64,000 nt of DNA from assembly GCA_943736015.1 (NCBI GenBank), contig OX031059.1, positions 20,274,001 through 20,338,000 of the forward strand. Direction: 5' to 3'. The notes beneath the pieces are model-generated. The model had not been told where the DNA came from and ran no database searches. It was given only the letters and a program-made list of their open reading frames with translations. A program made the translations under genes and the position numbers. Positions within the stretch are counted from its first letter, which is position 1. Each line of letters starts with the position of its first letter. Source of the DNA: Tridacna crocea. Lineage: Eukaryota > Mollusca > Bivalvia > Cardiida > Cardiidae. Positions 1 through 11,100 of the stretch are shown here, piece by piece.

Positions 1-165
1 AAACATTGCTGGAAAAGGAGAAAATGCTGGTAACCAGCATTTTCTCCCTTTCCCACAATGTTTTCTCCCCCCCCCTCCTTCCTAAAATTTCAATTTTTGA
101 GTTTGTCGTCTGCAAATGTTTCCAAGTTGAACTAGTCTAAAATTTTGTCCTTTGGTAAGTTTGCG
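1..165 (-). mobile_element. Family A MITE, cut by window start
   Basis: Family A layout: short flank, 70-bp hairpin with GCTGGTAACCAGC at its tip, then a long flank ending TTTGTCGTTTGGTAAAGGG at TTAA. A - orientation means the long flank lies on the right. This copy begins inside the left hairpin arm. Confidence 0.75.
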
Positions 166-369
166 GGTCAATATATTACACTAGTAGTAGAGCAAGCAAC
201 AAACGCTGCATTGAAGTAAACAGCATTCTGGTATCCATTCTGAAACTACAGTCTAACATTTTAACAGCTTTCTTTCTTTTTTTATAAACAGACAAAATTC
301 GATTTTAGTACATGGTTCTATAACATAGATTAATTGGAATCAACAATCGATCATTTATAATCAATTACA

Positions 370-575
370 TGCTCCCGTGACCCTTAAAGACCCCTGGGAA
401 AGAAGCCTTTTGAGAAAAGGAGAAAATGCTGATAACCAACATTTTTTCTCCTTTCTTCCCAATGTTTTCGACCCTATCAAAGAAAATAAAATGCACTATC
501 TCAGCCACTTTGAAATTGTCGTCTGCAAAAGTTTTCGATCTGGACAACACTAAAATTTTGTCGTCTGATAAAGAG
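370..575 (-). mobile_element. Family A MITE
   Basis: Its right end meets TTAA at 576-579, which is also the left boundary of the next copy. The hairpin tip is diverged (CTGATAACCAAC). Confidence 0.75.
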
Positions 576-579
576 TTAA

Positions 580-798
580 CCCATTCCCACACAATCCCTA
601 CTACGCACCTGAGAAAGAAGCCTTTAGAAAACATTGTGGGAAAGAAGAAAATGCTAGTAACCAGCATTTTCTCCTTTTCCCGCAGTGTTTTTTACCCTTC
701 ACAAAACAAATTTCAAATTTTCAGTCAGTTTAATTTTGTCGTCTGCAAATGCTTTCACTTTGAACCAGTCTAAAATATTGTCGTCTGATGATAATGAG
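580..798 (-). mobile_element. Family A MITE, full length, TTAA on both sides
   Basis: A 219-bp copy between TTAA 576-579 and TTAA 799-802. It starts CCCATTCCCACACAATCCC and ends with the TCGTCTGATGATAATGAG variant. Confidence 0.85.
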
Positions 799-819
799 TT
801 AAAGCTGTCAGCGTGATCA

Positions 820-1021
820 GGGTCCGTACTCACCAACTATTATTAAGAACATTCTTAGTCTTATTCTTCAGAATTTCGTCAGTGTGAAAGTAACAGAACC
901 TCTGATTGGCTAAACCATATAGTTTAGCCAATCAAAAATTTTGTTTCTTTCACTGTCAGAAAATCTTGAAGAATAAGACAAAGGGCGTACGTTCTTCAGA
1001 ATGATCGGTGAATACGAACCC
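820..1021. mobile_element. Family D fold-back element
   Basis: A roughly 200-bp inverted repeat bounded by GGTCCGTACTCACCAAC and its complement near 1005-1021. The central stem is GATTGGCTAAACCAT / GTTTAGCCAATC. Other copies: 18698, 33367, 47118, and a partial one near 12950. Confidence 0.85.
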
Positions 1022-1283
1022 AGATGACAAAGGGGTAGAAATTACAATCATAGTTAAAATATTTCATTTCCATGGTGGCTGGTAAATGGTGACCACAACA
1101 CTGCAGTGCAATGCTCCAATAAAATGCATTTTTGTCTGCATAATATATTATTTGAGACTTCAAATCACACACTCATGGTGAAAAAAACGAGTTCACTTTG
1201 TTTACAAGACATTATATTGCTATCCTTGACACGTAGGTAACAGTGATAGATTCAGTCTTCTACCAGACGAAAGCACTTACTCA

Positions 1284-1514
1284 GCCCTTTCCCAAACAAT
1301 CGCTGGTTTTTACGACCTTGGGCTAGAAGCCTTTTGAAAACATAGTGGGAAAAGGAGAAAATGCTGGTAACCAGCATTTTCTCCTTTTCCCACAATGTTT
1401 TCTATCCTGCCGGAGACAAATTTCATTTTTTGAGTTGCGTTTAATTTGTCGTCTGCAAGAGCAGTGAATTTGGACCAGTCTATTTTTTTTTTTTTTTTTT
1501 CGTTTGGTAAAGAG
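1284..1514 (-). mobile_element. Family A MITE with T-tract expansion
   Basis: The hairpin is at 1335-1402. The long flank contains an 18-base T run (1483-1500) where other copies read AAAATTTTG. TTAA follows at 1515-1518. Confidence 0.8.
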
Positions 1515-1984
1515 TTAACAAAGCACTTGCAGGCGACAACTTAAGTAGAGACTCAAATGATAGAATACCCTTTGAAATGGTTGCAAACAGTATGGGGAAC
1601 AGGAGATAAATCTGGTTATGAGCGTTTTTACTCCTTTCTAGGACGATTTTGAAAGCGCCGTTTACACACACAGAGCCCCCCCCCCCCCCCCACACACACA
1701 CACACAAATGATTTTTTTTATATAGAAAATTGGCTAGTGACGTATTGCAGGCACCTTTTGGTGGCAATAGAAGACTTTATAAAAGATTGTAGCAAAACGA
1801 AAATTGGATTGTAACGAGAAAGTTTTTCGAGCAGGTAATAAGCTAGTTTTCTTTTTCTCCACAATGGTTTAACGTATACAGGTACTAAACTGTAATTCGT
1901 GTTCATGACTAATATTAAGAGTACTTAAGGTAATCTTTAAGAAATTCATTTCAGGGGCCTATGAGACCCCTTATATAAAATCCC

Positions 1985-2120
1985 TCACCAGACAATCATC
2001 TGTATTTCCCCGGCCGGAAATAAAGAAAACATTCGGAAACATTACTGGAAAAGGAGGCTTTGCCTGTAACTCAGCATTATTTCTTTTCTCCGCAGTGTTT
2101 CTTTTATTTCGGACACAGTT
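1985..2120 (-). mobile_element. Decayed family A copy
   Basis: A diverged hairpin (AACATTACTGGAAAAGGAGG and its loosely paired arm) directly left of the next full copy. Confidence 0.5.
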
Positions 2121-2130
2121 CTTCATTTAA

Positions 2131-2352
2131 CCCTTTTTCCACACAATGACGACATTTGTCGACCCTTAGGTAGAAGCCTTTTGAAAACATTGTGGGAAAA
2201 GGAGAAAATGCTGGTAACCAGCATTTTCTCCTTTTCCCACAATGTTTTCTACCTTTCTCAAATCAAGTTTGGATTCTTCAGTCACATTTATTTTGTCGTC
2301 TGCAAATGCTTTCAATTTGGACCAGTCTGTAAATTTGTCGTTTGGTAAGGAG
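2131..2352 (-). mobile_element. Family A MITE
   Basis: It starts CCCTTTTTCCACACAATG after TTAA 2127-2130 and carries a perfect hairpin. The right-hand target has decayed to TTGA. Confidence 0.82.
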
Positions 2353-2411
2353 TTGAGCCACAGTTTATTTTGGCCGCTGCAAAACGCTTTCATTGGAGAG
2401 GTCATCAGACA

Positions 2412-2875
2412 GTGGTGAGTTCAAAAGGCAGACTGTCACAGATTTTGCTATCTAAATCCATTTTTCTTGCAAAATTGTACTGATGCACAGTCTGTTTCGT
2501 CATGGTTTTGTAAATAAAGCGAAATCAAAAAACCGAAACAGGAAATATGCGTGGTTTATTTTTATATGACGAATATCAGAGAAATATTTGTTAAATCAAT
2601 TTGCCATGTCTGCAATTGACCCCTCATATAATTGTAATTTTTCATTTAGCAAAAGAATCTAAGCAGTAGAAAAAAGAAAAGAAAATTTCGTTAAAAAAGA
2701 AAAAGAAGACTGCTGGACAAGATCATGCGACTTTAAAAAAAGCGAAAAGAATGACCGTCATGTAAAGCAGAATTATGTTTCTACGCGGCGGCTTTTTTAC
2801 TTCTTTGTTTACATGTACAAAAAATGTATTGAAATTAACCTCTCCTGGCTTCTTTTTTAAAGAAGCGAACTTGTA
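2412..2875. repeat. Dispersed repeat X, copy 1
   Basis: From GGCAGACTGTCACAGA onward it matches 54843-55215 closely, including AAATAAAGCGAAATCAAAAA and TTTATTTTTATAT. This copy has an extra purine-rich insert at about 2650-2740. No protein is recognised. It may be an unclassified transposon fragment. Confidence 0.7.
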
Positions 2876-2884
2876 ATATGGTTT

Positions 2885-2916
2885 AAGAGTCTAAAGTTTT
2901 GTCGTTGGATAAAGAG
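2885..2916 (-). mobile_element. Family A right-end remnant
   Basis: Only the terminal AAAGTTTTGTCGTTGGATAA remains, left of TTAA 2917-2920. A second TTAA (2925-2928) opens the next full copy. Confidence 0.6.
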
Positions 2917-2928
2917 TTAACCCTTTAA

Positions 2929-3149
2929 CCCATTACCACACAGTCCCTACTTTTGACCCCATTGAAAAAGACGCCTTTAGAAAACATTGTGGGAAAAGGA
3001 GAAAATGCTGGTAACCAGCATTTTCTCCTTTTCCCACAATGTTTTCTACCCTTCACAAAACAAATTTCAAATTTTCAGTCACTTTTATTTTGTTGTCTCC
3101 AAATGTTTTCGATTTGGACAAGTCTACAATTTTGTCGTTTGGTAATTGG
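2929..3149 (-). mobile_element. Family A MITE, full length
   Basis: 221 bp between TTAA 2925-2928 and TTAA 3150-3153. It starts CCCATTACCACACAGTCCC and has a perfect hairpin. Confidence 0.88.
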
Positions 3150-3186
3150 TTAAGCTATGCAGGCGAAAACACTGGCTTTTGCGGGC

Positions 3187-3245
3187 AGCAAGGATCAAGA
3201 TCAGACTGCATAGAACGTGCCGTCTGATTTTGAATCTTTGAAGCC
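3187..3245. repeat. Family B half or decayed hairpin
   Basis: It has GATCAAGATCAGACTGCATA with a weakened complement (CGTGCCGTCTGATTTTG). Confidence 0.5.
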
Positions 3246-3378
3246 CACTTATTCATATAACCAAGCTTTTAACCTTAGTCAGGCTAAATATTTGGAATGA
3301 GACATTCAAATCGATAGTAAAAACTTAACATATGCCATTTCATATATACTTTTTTTTAAGGGGGCGAGGAGATATACC

Positions 3379-3452
3379 TTCATCGGACAATGTAGATCCA
3401 AGATCAGACTGCACGTTCTGTGCAGTCTGATCTTGATCTGCATTGTCCGTAA
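3379..3452. repeat. Family B hairpin
   Basis: Arms TCGGACAATGTAGATCC and GATCTGCATTGTCCG enclose the core GATCAGACTGCAC / GTGCAGTCTGATC. Confidence 0.82.
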
Positions 3453-3776
3453 ATGGTCCCGTTTTCTCGCTTAGCAGCCTGAGGATTGAATTAAAAGAGC
3501 TGCCTTTGTAAGAATGGATTATTTCAATCATGGAAAAGGTAAAAGTTTATCATACCGGGAGCTGAAGGGGTTTTTCGATGTCGGTGTGCGTGGTTTTTAT
3601 TATCTCTTCCGTCTACCCGACGTGAATCAAAATGCATGCAGCAAGGATAGGCTTGTAGTTTCCTGTGCATCATGCCACAACAAATCCACCAGTGGTTGCT
3701 GGTAAAGTGAAAAATCCTAATCACATCGATGACGTGGTACACTTTCAATTAGAGGCGGAGCGTCGACCCTTCATGT

Positions 3777-3866
3777 TGGCCAGCCCTTATGGTTCAGTTG
3801 GACCCGTGAACATGACGTTTCGGCTCACTTGAGGGCGTGGGTCCGATTCCCACGGCTAGCCATCTC
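3777..3866 (+). tRNA. tRNA-like sequence (pseudogene or SINE head)
   Basis: A T-arm-like GTGGG-TCCGATT-CCCAC is followed by GGCTAGCCA, which pairs with one mismatch to TGGCCAGCC near 3777. An A-box-like TGGTTCAGTTGG lies between them. The anticodon region does not fold convincingly, so a functional tRNA is unlikely. Confidence 0.35.
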
Positions 3867-3883
3867 AATCTAAAATTACTTAA

Positions 3884-4104
3884 CCCTTTTCCAAATGGCA
3901 AATTTTGGATCAGATCAAATTGAAAGCATTTTGCAGATGACAAAATAACAGTTGCTAAAAAGATGATTTTTCTATATGATAGGGTAGAAAACATTGTAGA
4001 AAAAGGAGAAAATGCTGGTCACCAGCATTTTCTCCTTTTCCCATAATGTTTTCAAAGGGCTTCTATTCCTGACCCGTAAAAACCAGGGATTGTTTGGGAA
4101 AGGA
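3884..4104 (+). mobile_element. Family A MITE, full length
   Basis: 221 bp between TTAA 3880-3883 and TTAA 4105-4108. The long flank comes first (CCCTTTTCCAAATGGCAAA), and the right end reads GGGATTGTTTGGGAAAGGA. Confidence 0.86.
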
Positions 4105-4591
4105 TTAAAGACTTTCGGATTATACGTTTACTTGAGGTCCGGCGTGGCTGTGCTAAATACCGAGCAAATGAAGGAACCAGGCAACTTCGGATGGGTTTCG
4201 TCCTGTACCTACACTATGCTCTCTTCAAGCTAACTTTCATTTCGAAGGTCCCGGGTACAAATCTCCTAATGAACGAGATCAAACTTTGGAAGTACCCACA
4301 ACATGGGGCGAGTACTCGTCAATGTTTCTAGGAAGCAATGATTGAGTTATAAATGGAAACTGTATGAGAACTTGTTTCACAACCGATGTAACATAAAGAG
4401 GACTGAAAACGATGTTTGAAAAAGAGAAACTATTGTCTGTTCTGAGGGAAAGAAAATGTCCTTTTTTCCAACAATATTTTCCATTTTATTGAAAAAAGCG
4501 TCTCCCAGTTTTGAGTTTAACGGTGTGATGTACATTACAGTCTGTCAAAGTTCAAATCATGTTTTAGTGTTTTTACCAGCGATTTAAAAAC

Positions 4592-4668
4592 CTTTTTCGG
4601 ACAATGTAGATCAAAGATCAGACTGCACAGAACGTGCAGTCTGATCTTTGATCTACATTGTCCGATAA
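4592..4668. repeat. Family B hairpin
   Basis: A near-perfect stem: TTTTCGGACAATGTAGATC against GATCTACATTGTCCGATAA, loop GAACG. Confidence 0.85.
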
Positions 4669-4854
4669 GGAGATACCTACCGCCCCTTCCAAAATAAAAA
4701 TAAGATCCTTTGTAAAAGCAAGTTTCATTTTGCTTTTTAGAAGTTAAAGTTAAACTTGCCAAAATTTTGACACCCGTACTGTTCTATTTTGCTGCTGGTG
4801 GACCTCTAACCTAATTTTTTACAAATAATCTCGTGATTAAACGACCTCAAAGAT

Positions 4855-4985
4855 AAACGCTTTTTAAAAAGTTGTGAGAAAAGGAGAAAATGCGGTTGAT
4901 TAACATTTTCCAGTTTATATCTAAAGTATTTGGCATTATTCTCTAGATGACTGTTTTCCAACGTTTTAGCCGATATTTTTCTGTT
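4855..4985. mobile_element. Decayed family A copy
   Basis: GTTGTGAGAAAAGGAGAAAATG survives, with only part of the second arm. Confidence 0.45.
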
Positions 4986-5016
4986 CAAAAGCAGCTTTAC
5001 ATTTTAGACAAGTCTT

Positions 5017-5078
5017 AATTTTTGTTTGTTTGTTTGTTTGTTTGTTTGTCTGTTTGATCGTTCGTTTGTTTGTTTGGG
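5017..5078. repeat. (TTTG)n microsatellite
   Basis: A TTTG tetramer run with a few interruptions (CTG, ATCG). Confidence 0.9.
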
Positions 5079-5100
5079 GGAAACTATCCCCTGGTCGAAC

Positions 5101-5305
5101 AGAGTAGCTCCAGGATCTGACTGTGCATTTTGTGCAATCTAATTTTGGTCTACACTGTCCGCCGAAGAATCTTGTAGTCGAATTCAGTATAGCCAAAGGT
5201 TTGAAGATTAATTTTCGTCATATTTAAGCCACAGGTGGCAGACGGTGTCGATCAAAGATCAGACTGCACGTTTTGTGTAGTCTGATCTTGATCTACGCCA
5301 TCCGG
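5101..5305. repeat. Two decayed family B hairpins
   Basis: Cores lie at 5101-5162 (GATCTGACTGTGC...) and 5240-5305 (GATCAAAGATCAGACTGCAC...GATCTACGCCATCCGG). The second is the better preserved. Confidence 0.65.
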
Positions 5306-5461
5306 AAAAGTCATCTCATGCATTCTGATAGGCCAAGGGAAGCCATTGACTTAATTAGATATGCATTTGGTATTCCCATTGGACAAAATCATTTCCGATC
5401 CCACTTGAAGCAACTCGAACCCTTTACATTAATTGTGTTTTCCTGTTAGTTTATCATTAAA

Positions 5462-5684
5462 AACCATGTACCATGCAGTCCCGACTTTTAACGAACCTGA
5501 GGAAGAAGGCATTTGAAAACATTTTGGGAAAAGGAGAAAATGCTGGTAACCAGCATTTTCTCCTTTTCCCAAAATGTTTTCTACCCTTTCGAAACAAATT
5601 TCAATATCTAAGTCATAATTATTTTTGTCGTCTGCTAATGCTTCCAATTTGGACTAGTCTAAAATTTTGTCGTTTGATAAAGAG
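5462..5684 (-). mobile_element. Family A MITE with paired arm substitution
   Basis: One arm reads AACATTTTGGG and the other CCCAAAATGTT. The usual GTG/CAC has thus changed on both sides and pairing is kept. TTAA is at 5685-5688. Confidence 0.85.
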
Positions 5685-5792
5685 TTAATTAAATAAGACA
5701 TCAGTTAAGATTTGTCTATATTTAGAGCATTTTCTAACGACAAATTAAACTTTGCCCAAATTACGACATTTGATTTGGATAGAGTAGGAAGT

Positions 5793-5882
5793 GTTTGATT
5801 GATTGTATGATTGATTGTATAATTGTTTGTATGATTGATTGTATGATTGATTGTATAATTGTTTGTATGATTGATTGTATGG
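5793..5882. repeat. Degenerate TTGATTGTATGA repeat
   Basis: Repeated GATTGATTGTAT / AATTGTTTGTAT units lie beside the SINE tail, probably an expanded SINE 3' end. Confidence 0.75.
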
Positions 5883-6172
5883 TGTTTAACGCCGTTTTCA
5901 ACATTATTTCATTTACATCGCAGCGGCCAGTGCACCCAACAAAGCTTTCCTGGAGTTCCGGTCACCGTGCCCAGCACAATATTCTTTCCAAGCCACTGGC
6001 TGCTTTCCCACATAACCACCGTCGAAACAATGGTCAGTGATGGGAGAGGAATGAATCCTGTCGCAATGACTATCATCAATCCTCGGAAAGAAATTGGCCG
6101 AGCCCGGGATCGAACTCATGACCCCCTGATCTCTAGTCCTATACCCTATCGACTGAGCTACCGGGGCTTGGC
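5883..6172 (-). mobile_element. tRNA-derived SINE
   Basis: On the - strand it begins GCCCCGGTAGCTCAGTCGAT (A box) and has GAGTTCGATCCCGGGC (B box). A conserved body follows (complement of CCAAGCCACTGGCTGC) and a tail complementary to GTGTTTAACGCCG. Related copies: 42255, 43718, 45030, 45660. Confidence 0.82.
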
Positions 6173-6189
6173 TGGATAGTTCAGAAGGT

Positions 6190-6262
6190 GTTGGGGGGAT
6201 AAGGGGAAAGGAGAAAATGCTGGAAACCAGAACGTTAAAATGCTTCTCCCACAATGTTAAAT
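6190..6262. mobile_element. Family A fragment
   Basis: GGAGAAAATGCTGGAAACCAG and TTCTCCCACAATGTT remain; the right arm is rearranged. Confidence 0.5.
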
Positions 6263-6404
6263 TAAAAAGCCTGTTTTTTTTCCAGTACGGTTAAACCAAG
6301 AGCTTATGAGGTAAAAAGTTAAGTAAGACTGGGCCATACAGATTTCCAGTCTGATCTTTATCTAAAGCATGCACCTTCCTTTTTATACATGTAAAAGTAG
6401 TAGC

Positions 6405-6455
6405 AGAAGTAGTAGTAGTAGTAGTAGTTGTTGTTGTTGTTGTTGTTGTTTGTTA
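6405..6455. repeat. (GTA)n / (GTT)n microsatellite
   Basis: GTA triplets switch to GTT triplets, and a short AAT run lies at 6545-6562. Confidence 0.9.
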
Positions 6456-6837
6456 CAATAAAACAAAGGAAGTTGAAATATCCAGGGGAAAACTTCAAAC
6501 GGATATGACAAAGACCAACGCTTTATACAACTAACCTGTATTTAATAATAATAATAATAATAGCTTTATTATGCACACAAGTATACATTGTACAATGAAT
6601 ACGTAGTAAAACATGCATGTCGTTGAAAATTGTAGTCAAAAAGTAATGAAACAAAAAGCTGAGTGAGAGTGCAATACTTACTGTAACATGAACTGGTTTC
6701 TTTTTAAAAAAGCGTGTTTACAATAAAGGGCAAGGTTTGTCAAATGTTTCTTTTGGTCTGAATTAATTAATTTCGTAAATTTGAATACACTTGGTTTAAT
6801 TCTATAGTATTTATCTATGAACTTTTGTCTTAAATCA

Positions 6838-7035
6838 TGAAAATCACCTCAAAGAAAATGATCATCGAAAAATATCGCGGGAAATGAGAAAAATGCTGGT
6901 GCACTGCATTTTTCCCCTTTTTTTCCCACAATGTTTTCAATTCTTTCAAAGACAAGCTTCTTTTCCGCTGTGTCAACCGATTCATTTTCGTCCTCCAACG
7001 TAACAAACAATTTGTAAAATGGACGAGTAGGAAGA
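6838..7035. mobile_element. Decayed family A copy
   Basis: A diverged hairpin (GCTGGTGCACTGC tip) with CCCACAATGTTTTC. No intact ends are visible. Confidence 0.5.
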
Positions 7036-7110
7036 TAACATTGTCATTTTTAAAAAGTTTGGACTCCAAGGAAGAACTCTTTCCATTACCATAGACTACA
7101 CCAGGATCTT

Positions 7111-7184
7111 TTGTGGACCTTGTAGATCATAGATCAGACTGCATAGATCGTGCAGTCTGATCTGTGATCGACACTGTCCACAAT
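7111..7184. repeat. Family B hairpin
   Basis: Stem TTGTGGACCTTGTAGATC / GATCGACACTGTCCACAA. The outer arms read TTGTGGAC / GTCCACAA where other copies read CGGAC / GTCCG, so both arms changed together. Confidence 0.8.
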
Positions 7185-7325
7185 TTTATTCTGGATTATA
7201 AACGAACTGTCTATAGATTGACCGTGCAGCGGAACTGTATTTTCAGCCACTGAGAACATGCAATTTATCTATCCAGTAATGAAAAGGTTTGCCCTTACAG
7301 CTGCTAGGTGCGACTCACTGACCTT

Positions 7326-7399
7326 TTGCGGACCGTGAAGATCAAGATCAGACTGCACAGAACGTGCAGTCTGATCTTTGATCTACACTGTCCGATAAA
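7326..7399. repeat. Family B hairpin
   Basis: GCGGACCGTGAAGATCAAG pairs with CTTTGATCTACACTGTCCG. It lies 140 bp from the previous family B hairpin. Confidence 0.8.
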
Positions 7400-7511
7400 G
7401 ACAACTTTTCTACCTCAAAAGGTATCCTTGAGATAGCAATTTTTTGTTTGTTTGTTTCTGTAATAAACCGGCTGATAAGTTTCATTTTACTTTTTCAGCG
7501 GAATAAAGTTC

Positions 7512-7734
7512 AACCCTTTACCAAACGACAAAATTTCAGAACGGTCCAAATTGAAAGCGTTTGCAGACGACAAAATAAATGTGGCTGAAAAATTGAAACT
7601 CGGTTTGAGAAGTGTAGAAAACATTGTGGGAAAAGGAGAAAATGCTGGTTACCAGCATTTTCTCCTTTTCCCACAATGTTTTCTAATGGCTTCTTTCTCA
7701 GGGGCGTCAAAAGTAGGGATTGTGTGGTAATGGG
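7512..7734 (+). mobile_element. Family A MITE, full length, upstream of the lipid kinase ATG
   Basis: It starts CAACCCTTTACCAAACGAC and ends GTGTGGTAATGGGTTTGG. The hairpin is perfect. It lies 290 bp upstream of the predicted start codon, so it could sit in or near the promoter. Confidence 0.85.
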
Positions 7735-8023
7735 TTTGGGAAGGCGGAGTAATACTTAAAGCAAATCCGCCTTGCTAATAATAACTCAAGCGAGATTGAA
7801 TTCGATTGGATAAATACAACCCACCGTTGTTGTATATATACTGGACCGTTTTTATCTTCGGACGAAAAACCCATTCAGTTATCAAACGATAAACGGGGGA
7901 GATAAAAGTCATCTAAAAAATCGAGATAACAATTTGAAACGAAATTTTAAAAAAAGTGTCGCCGACATACAGACAACAGATTTTTGCCTATATTTGCATT
8001 TAAAAAAAATCGAAAACAGGGTG

Positions 8024-8123
8024 ATGGAAGGACAATTTGTAATTGATTCTAAGAGATGTGAGGTGGATTATCACAACGGGAGTTTACATATAAAACAATT
8101 AGAGGGCGATCTTAGTGAAAATA
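8024..8123 (+). CDS. Lipid kinase exon 1 (start codon, PH-like region)
   Basis: The ATG at 8024 opens MEGQFVIDSKRCEV, which resembles the QQRCAV segment at the start of the CERK PH region. The exon ends in phase 1 at a GTACGT donor (8124). The frame is open upstream of the ATG but has no earlier ATG, so 8024 is the best start. A further 5' exon remains possible. Confidence 0.65.
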
Positions 8124-11100
8124 GTACGTATTTTGTCGCAAGTTTCTAACGCTGTTCTCAACTGCTTTACTATGCGACAACACTTAGGGCTTTTCCAAAT
8201 TGGAAGAATTTGCAGACGACAATTAAAGTACGGCTAAAATGATTGGGTAGTCTCTCAAAGAGCAAAAGACCGTTGCAGGAAAAAAGAGAAAATGCTGGTG
8301 ACTAGCATTTCCCTCTTTTCTAACAAAATTTTCACATATAATCTTACATAAGTTCGGCCATGTTAGAAGACCAACCGGTAACAAAACTATTCTCAGAAAT
8401 TGCAGCAAAGGATAGAAAGTATCTATGACAGCGAAGAAAACATTGTACGAAAAGGAAAAAAAAAAAAACTGCTGGTTAATCATCAGTTTAGATAGTTCTG
8501 ATTGTAAGCGTTTTCGCCTTTTCACACAGTGTTTCCAATATTATTCTACCACATGGCAGTTTAAAGCCGGGTTTGTTTGTAAAAAAAGTCCAATCTGTAC
8601 TAGGCTGCGATGTTTTAGTCTAGTTTACAACAGATTTATTTTACATTGATTGAGAAAAAGTTCTACAAGAGAATGTAAACAATGTATTGTATCATTTTTT
8701 TGCGTTTGAATTCCTTCAGTGCATGCTACAATGAGGTATACTCTGTGAAAAGGAGGCTTGATGCATCTGGAAAAAGTTTCGACCCAGGTCAGCCTGCGCA
8801 GTCCTGGGTCGAAACTTTTTGCTTTTGCTATTTTTTCTGCATGTCAAAATATCAGTTTACCTTATGATTTAGTAGTTTGATAGAAAAAGAAGTGTATTTC
8901 ATAGATCTATTAGTGTGTGCTGACTTGCTTGGTATTATGGATAACGATTTTGTTTTAAATCCTCTTTTGACAGAGCATGGTTCAAGGAAACTCGATCTAT
9001 TTAACTCTTTACCAAACGACAAAATTTCGGACTAGTCCAGATTTCAAGCATTTGCAGACAACAAAATAAATGTGGTTCAAAAGTTGAAATTAAATTTAGG
9101 AAGGGTAGATAACATTGTGGGAAAAGAAGAAACTGCTGGTTACAAGCATTTTTCTCCTTTTCCTATAATGTTTTCGAAAGCTTTTCTTTCACAAAGTCAT
9201 TAAAAGTCGGTATTGTATAGTAAAGTGTGAAACGGCTTCAAAATCATACGATCCTCTAAAACTTAGAAACATTGTTACCTTGCATCCATGATAAAACAAG
9301 CGGGGTTATAGATCAAAGATCACACTGCACGTGTCCGGAGGCGCTGAAAGGACCAAACCCGGGCGCTGTACGGGTAACGCACAAAGCTTGAAATATGGGT
9401 TTCCCTGGTTCGAATTCCGGCTCAGCCATATTCTTTTATAGGATCAATGAGTCACCTCGACAGAAAAACAATTCTTACTCACTGATGATGGTTGCTTTGC
9501 CGTTGTCTTTGTTGGGAAACCAGATTATAATTTGATAAAAAGAGAGGGAAAAAATGTAACCCGAACTAGGGCGTCGTCTTGAAAGACATTTCAGAACCCA
9601 AATGTTCGCCGTGAACTCACCCAAATAATGTTAAAAACGGCGTTATAGGCCTATATGACTCAGTATCACAAATATTATTACCATGTCTTGCATTATCGTG
9701 ATAATTTCAATTATCCTACAATGATTATCTTTATTTACAGGAACCATCGAAAACAAACAAATACTAAAAGTGGTTTACAAGGAAGATGTTCGTCCGACCG
9801 TACTGATTGATCACGTGATTTCTCAGCCAGACAAACAATTACGGACGGAAACCCTAGCTTTATGTGGGGACAAGGAGCAATGTAGACAGTTCGCATCTAA
9901 CATGGACAAAGATATACACGGTAAGCCGTTATTGCTAACGAAATGCAGTATGTACAATTTAGGAAAGGGCACTTCAATGGAATTCGTGTAACATCGTATT
10001 TCACCGCCGAAATCGTGCAGATTCGGCTAGATTCGGGTAAACCGTAATAATTGCGGTGAACCAGCTTCTTTCGGCCAATCGGTTAGATCTACGGATTTCC
10101 CGAGCTTTAGCCGAATTCCTAGGTATATTACACGTATCCCATCAAGGTGCCCTAACCTTGAAATATAGCACGACACCTTTCAGTACAGTACGGCACAGTT
10201 TCATTTCACTTGATTAGCAGAATGTTTGACTTATTTAGGTATAAGGTCATGTACACTGAATCTGTCCAGTTTCATAAAATGTTTGGTTGCGCTCTATTCT
10301 ATTCTGTTGTCAACAAGAAATATCTTTAAAAAGATACACGGCGTAATTTTGCAAGCAAAAAGGCAGGGGCCATCAACGTACACACACCAACATTTTTGAC
10401 CAATCACGAAATTCTATTTATTCATTTGTAATCAGTACCAAACAGGAGGTCAAAAGCTAACGCATTTAGTTTAACCGATAAAACGATAACTTCAGGGAGA
10501 TATTTTTGTCTGCGCGACAAGAATTGAACGTGTTGTGATTCACTAACCGAGCACAAAATTCCAAATTGCTATAAATAGATGGGGATTTTTTTATTCGATG
10601 TAACATACATAAAAACCCACACTTGACCTGGATAATGGATGCGATCCTCTGTAACCTTTAACTTTTTCCTTAGCCTAGACTGCTTATGATGCTTTATGAC
10701 AAGTGTAGATCAAGATCGGACTGCACAGAACGTGCAGTCGGATTTGTAATCGACACCGTCAATTTTTCTACTCTAAACTGTCCGCTACTGGCATTCTGTG
10801 AAATAATTTATTTTCCTAAAGGCTACTGTACAGTTCCACTGAAAGGCAGTCAGCCTTTCAGTGGAACTGTAGAGTAGCCTTTAGGAAAAAAAAGTATTTA
10901 TTTCACAGAATGCCTGTAGCGGACAGTGTGGAAGAAGATAAAGACTGCATCAAACCTGCAGTCTGATCTTGCACATACACTATCCACTTCATATTCTCGC
11001 AAAGTCACCCATAGACCTGCAAAAGTTTGGTGTGTGTTTAGTGTGTGTTCATGATATAAAAAGTCCATTTGATGTTTCTTGCTGAGAAAGAGCCAGCCAT

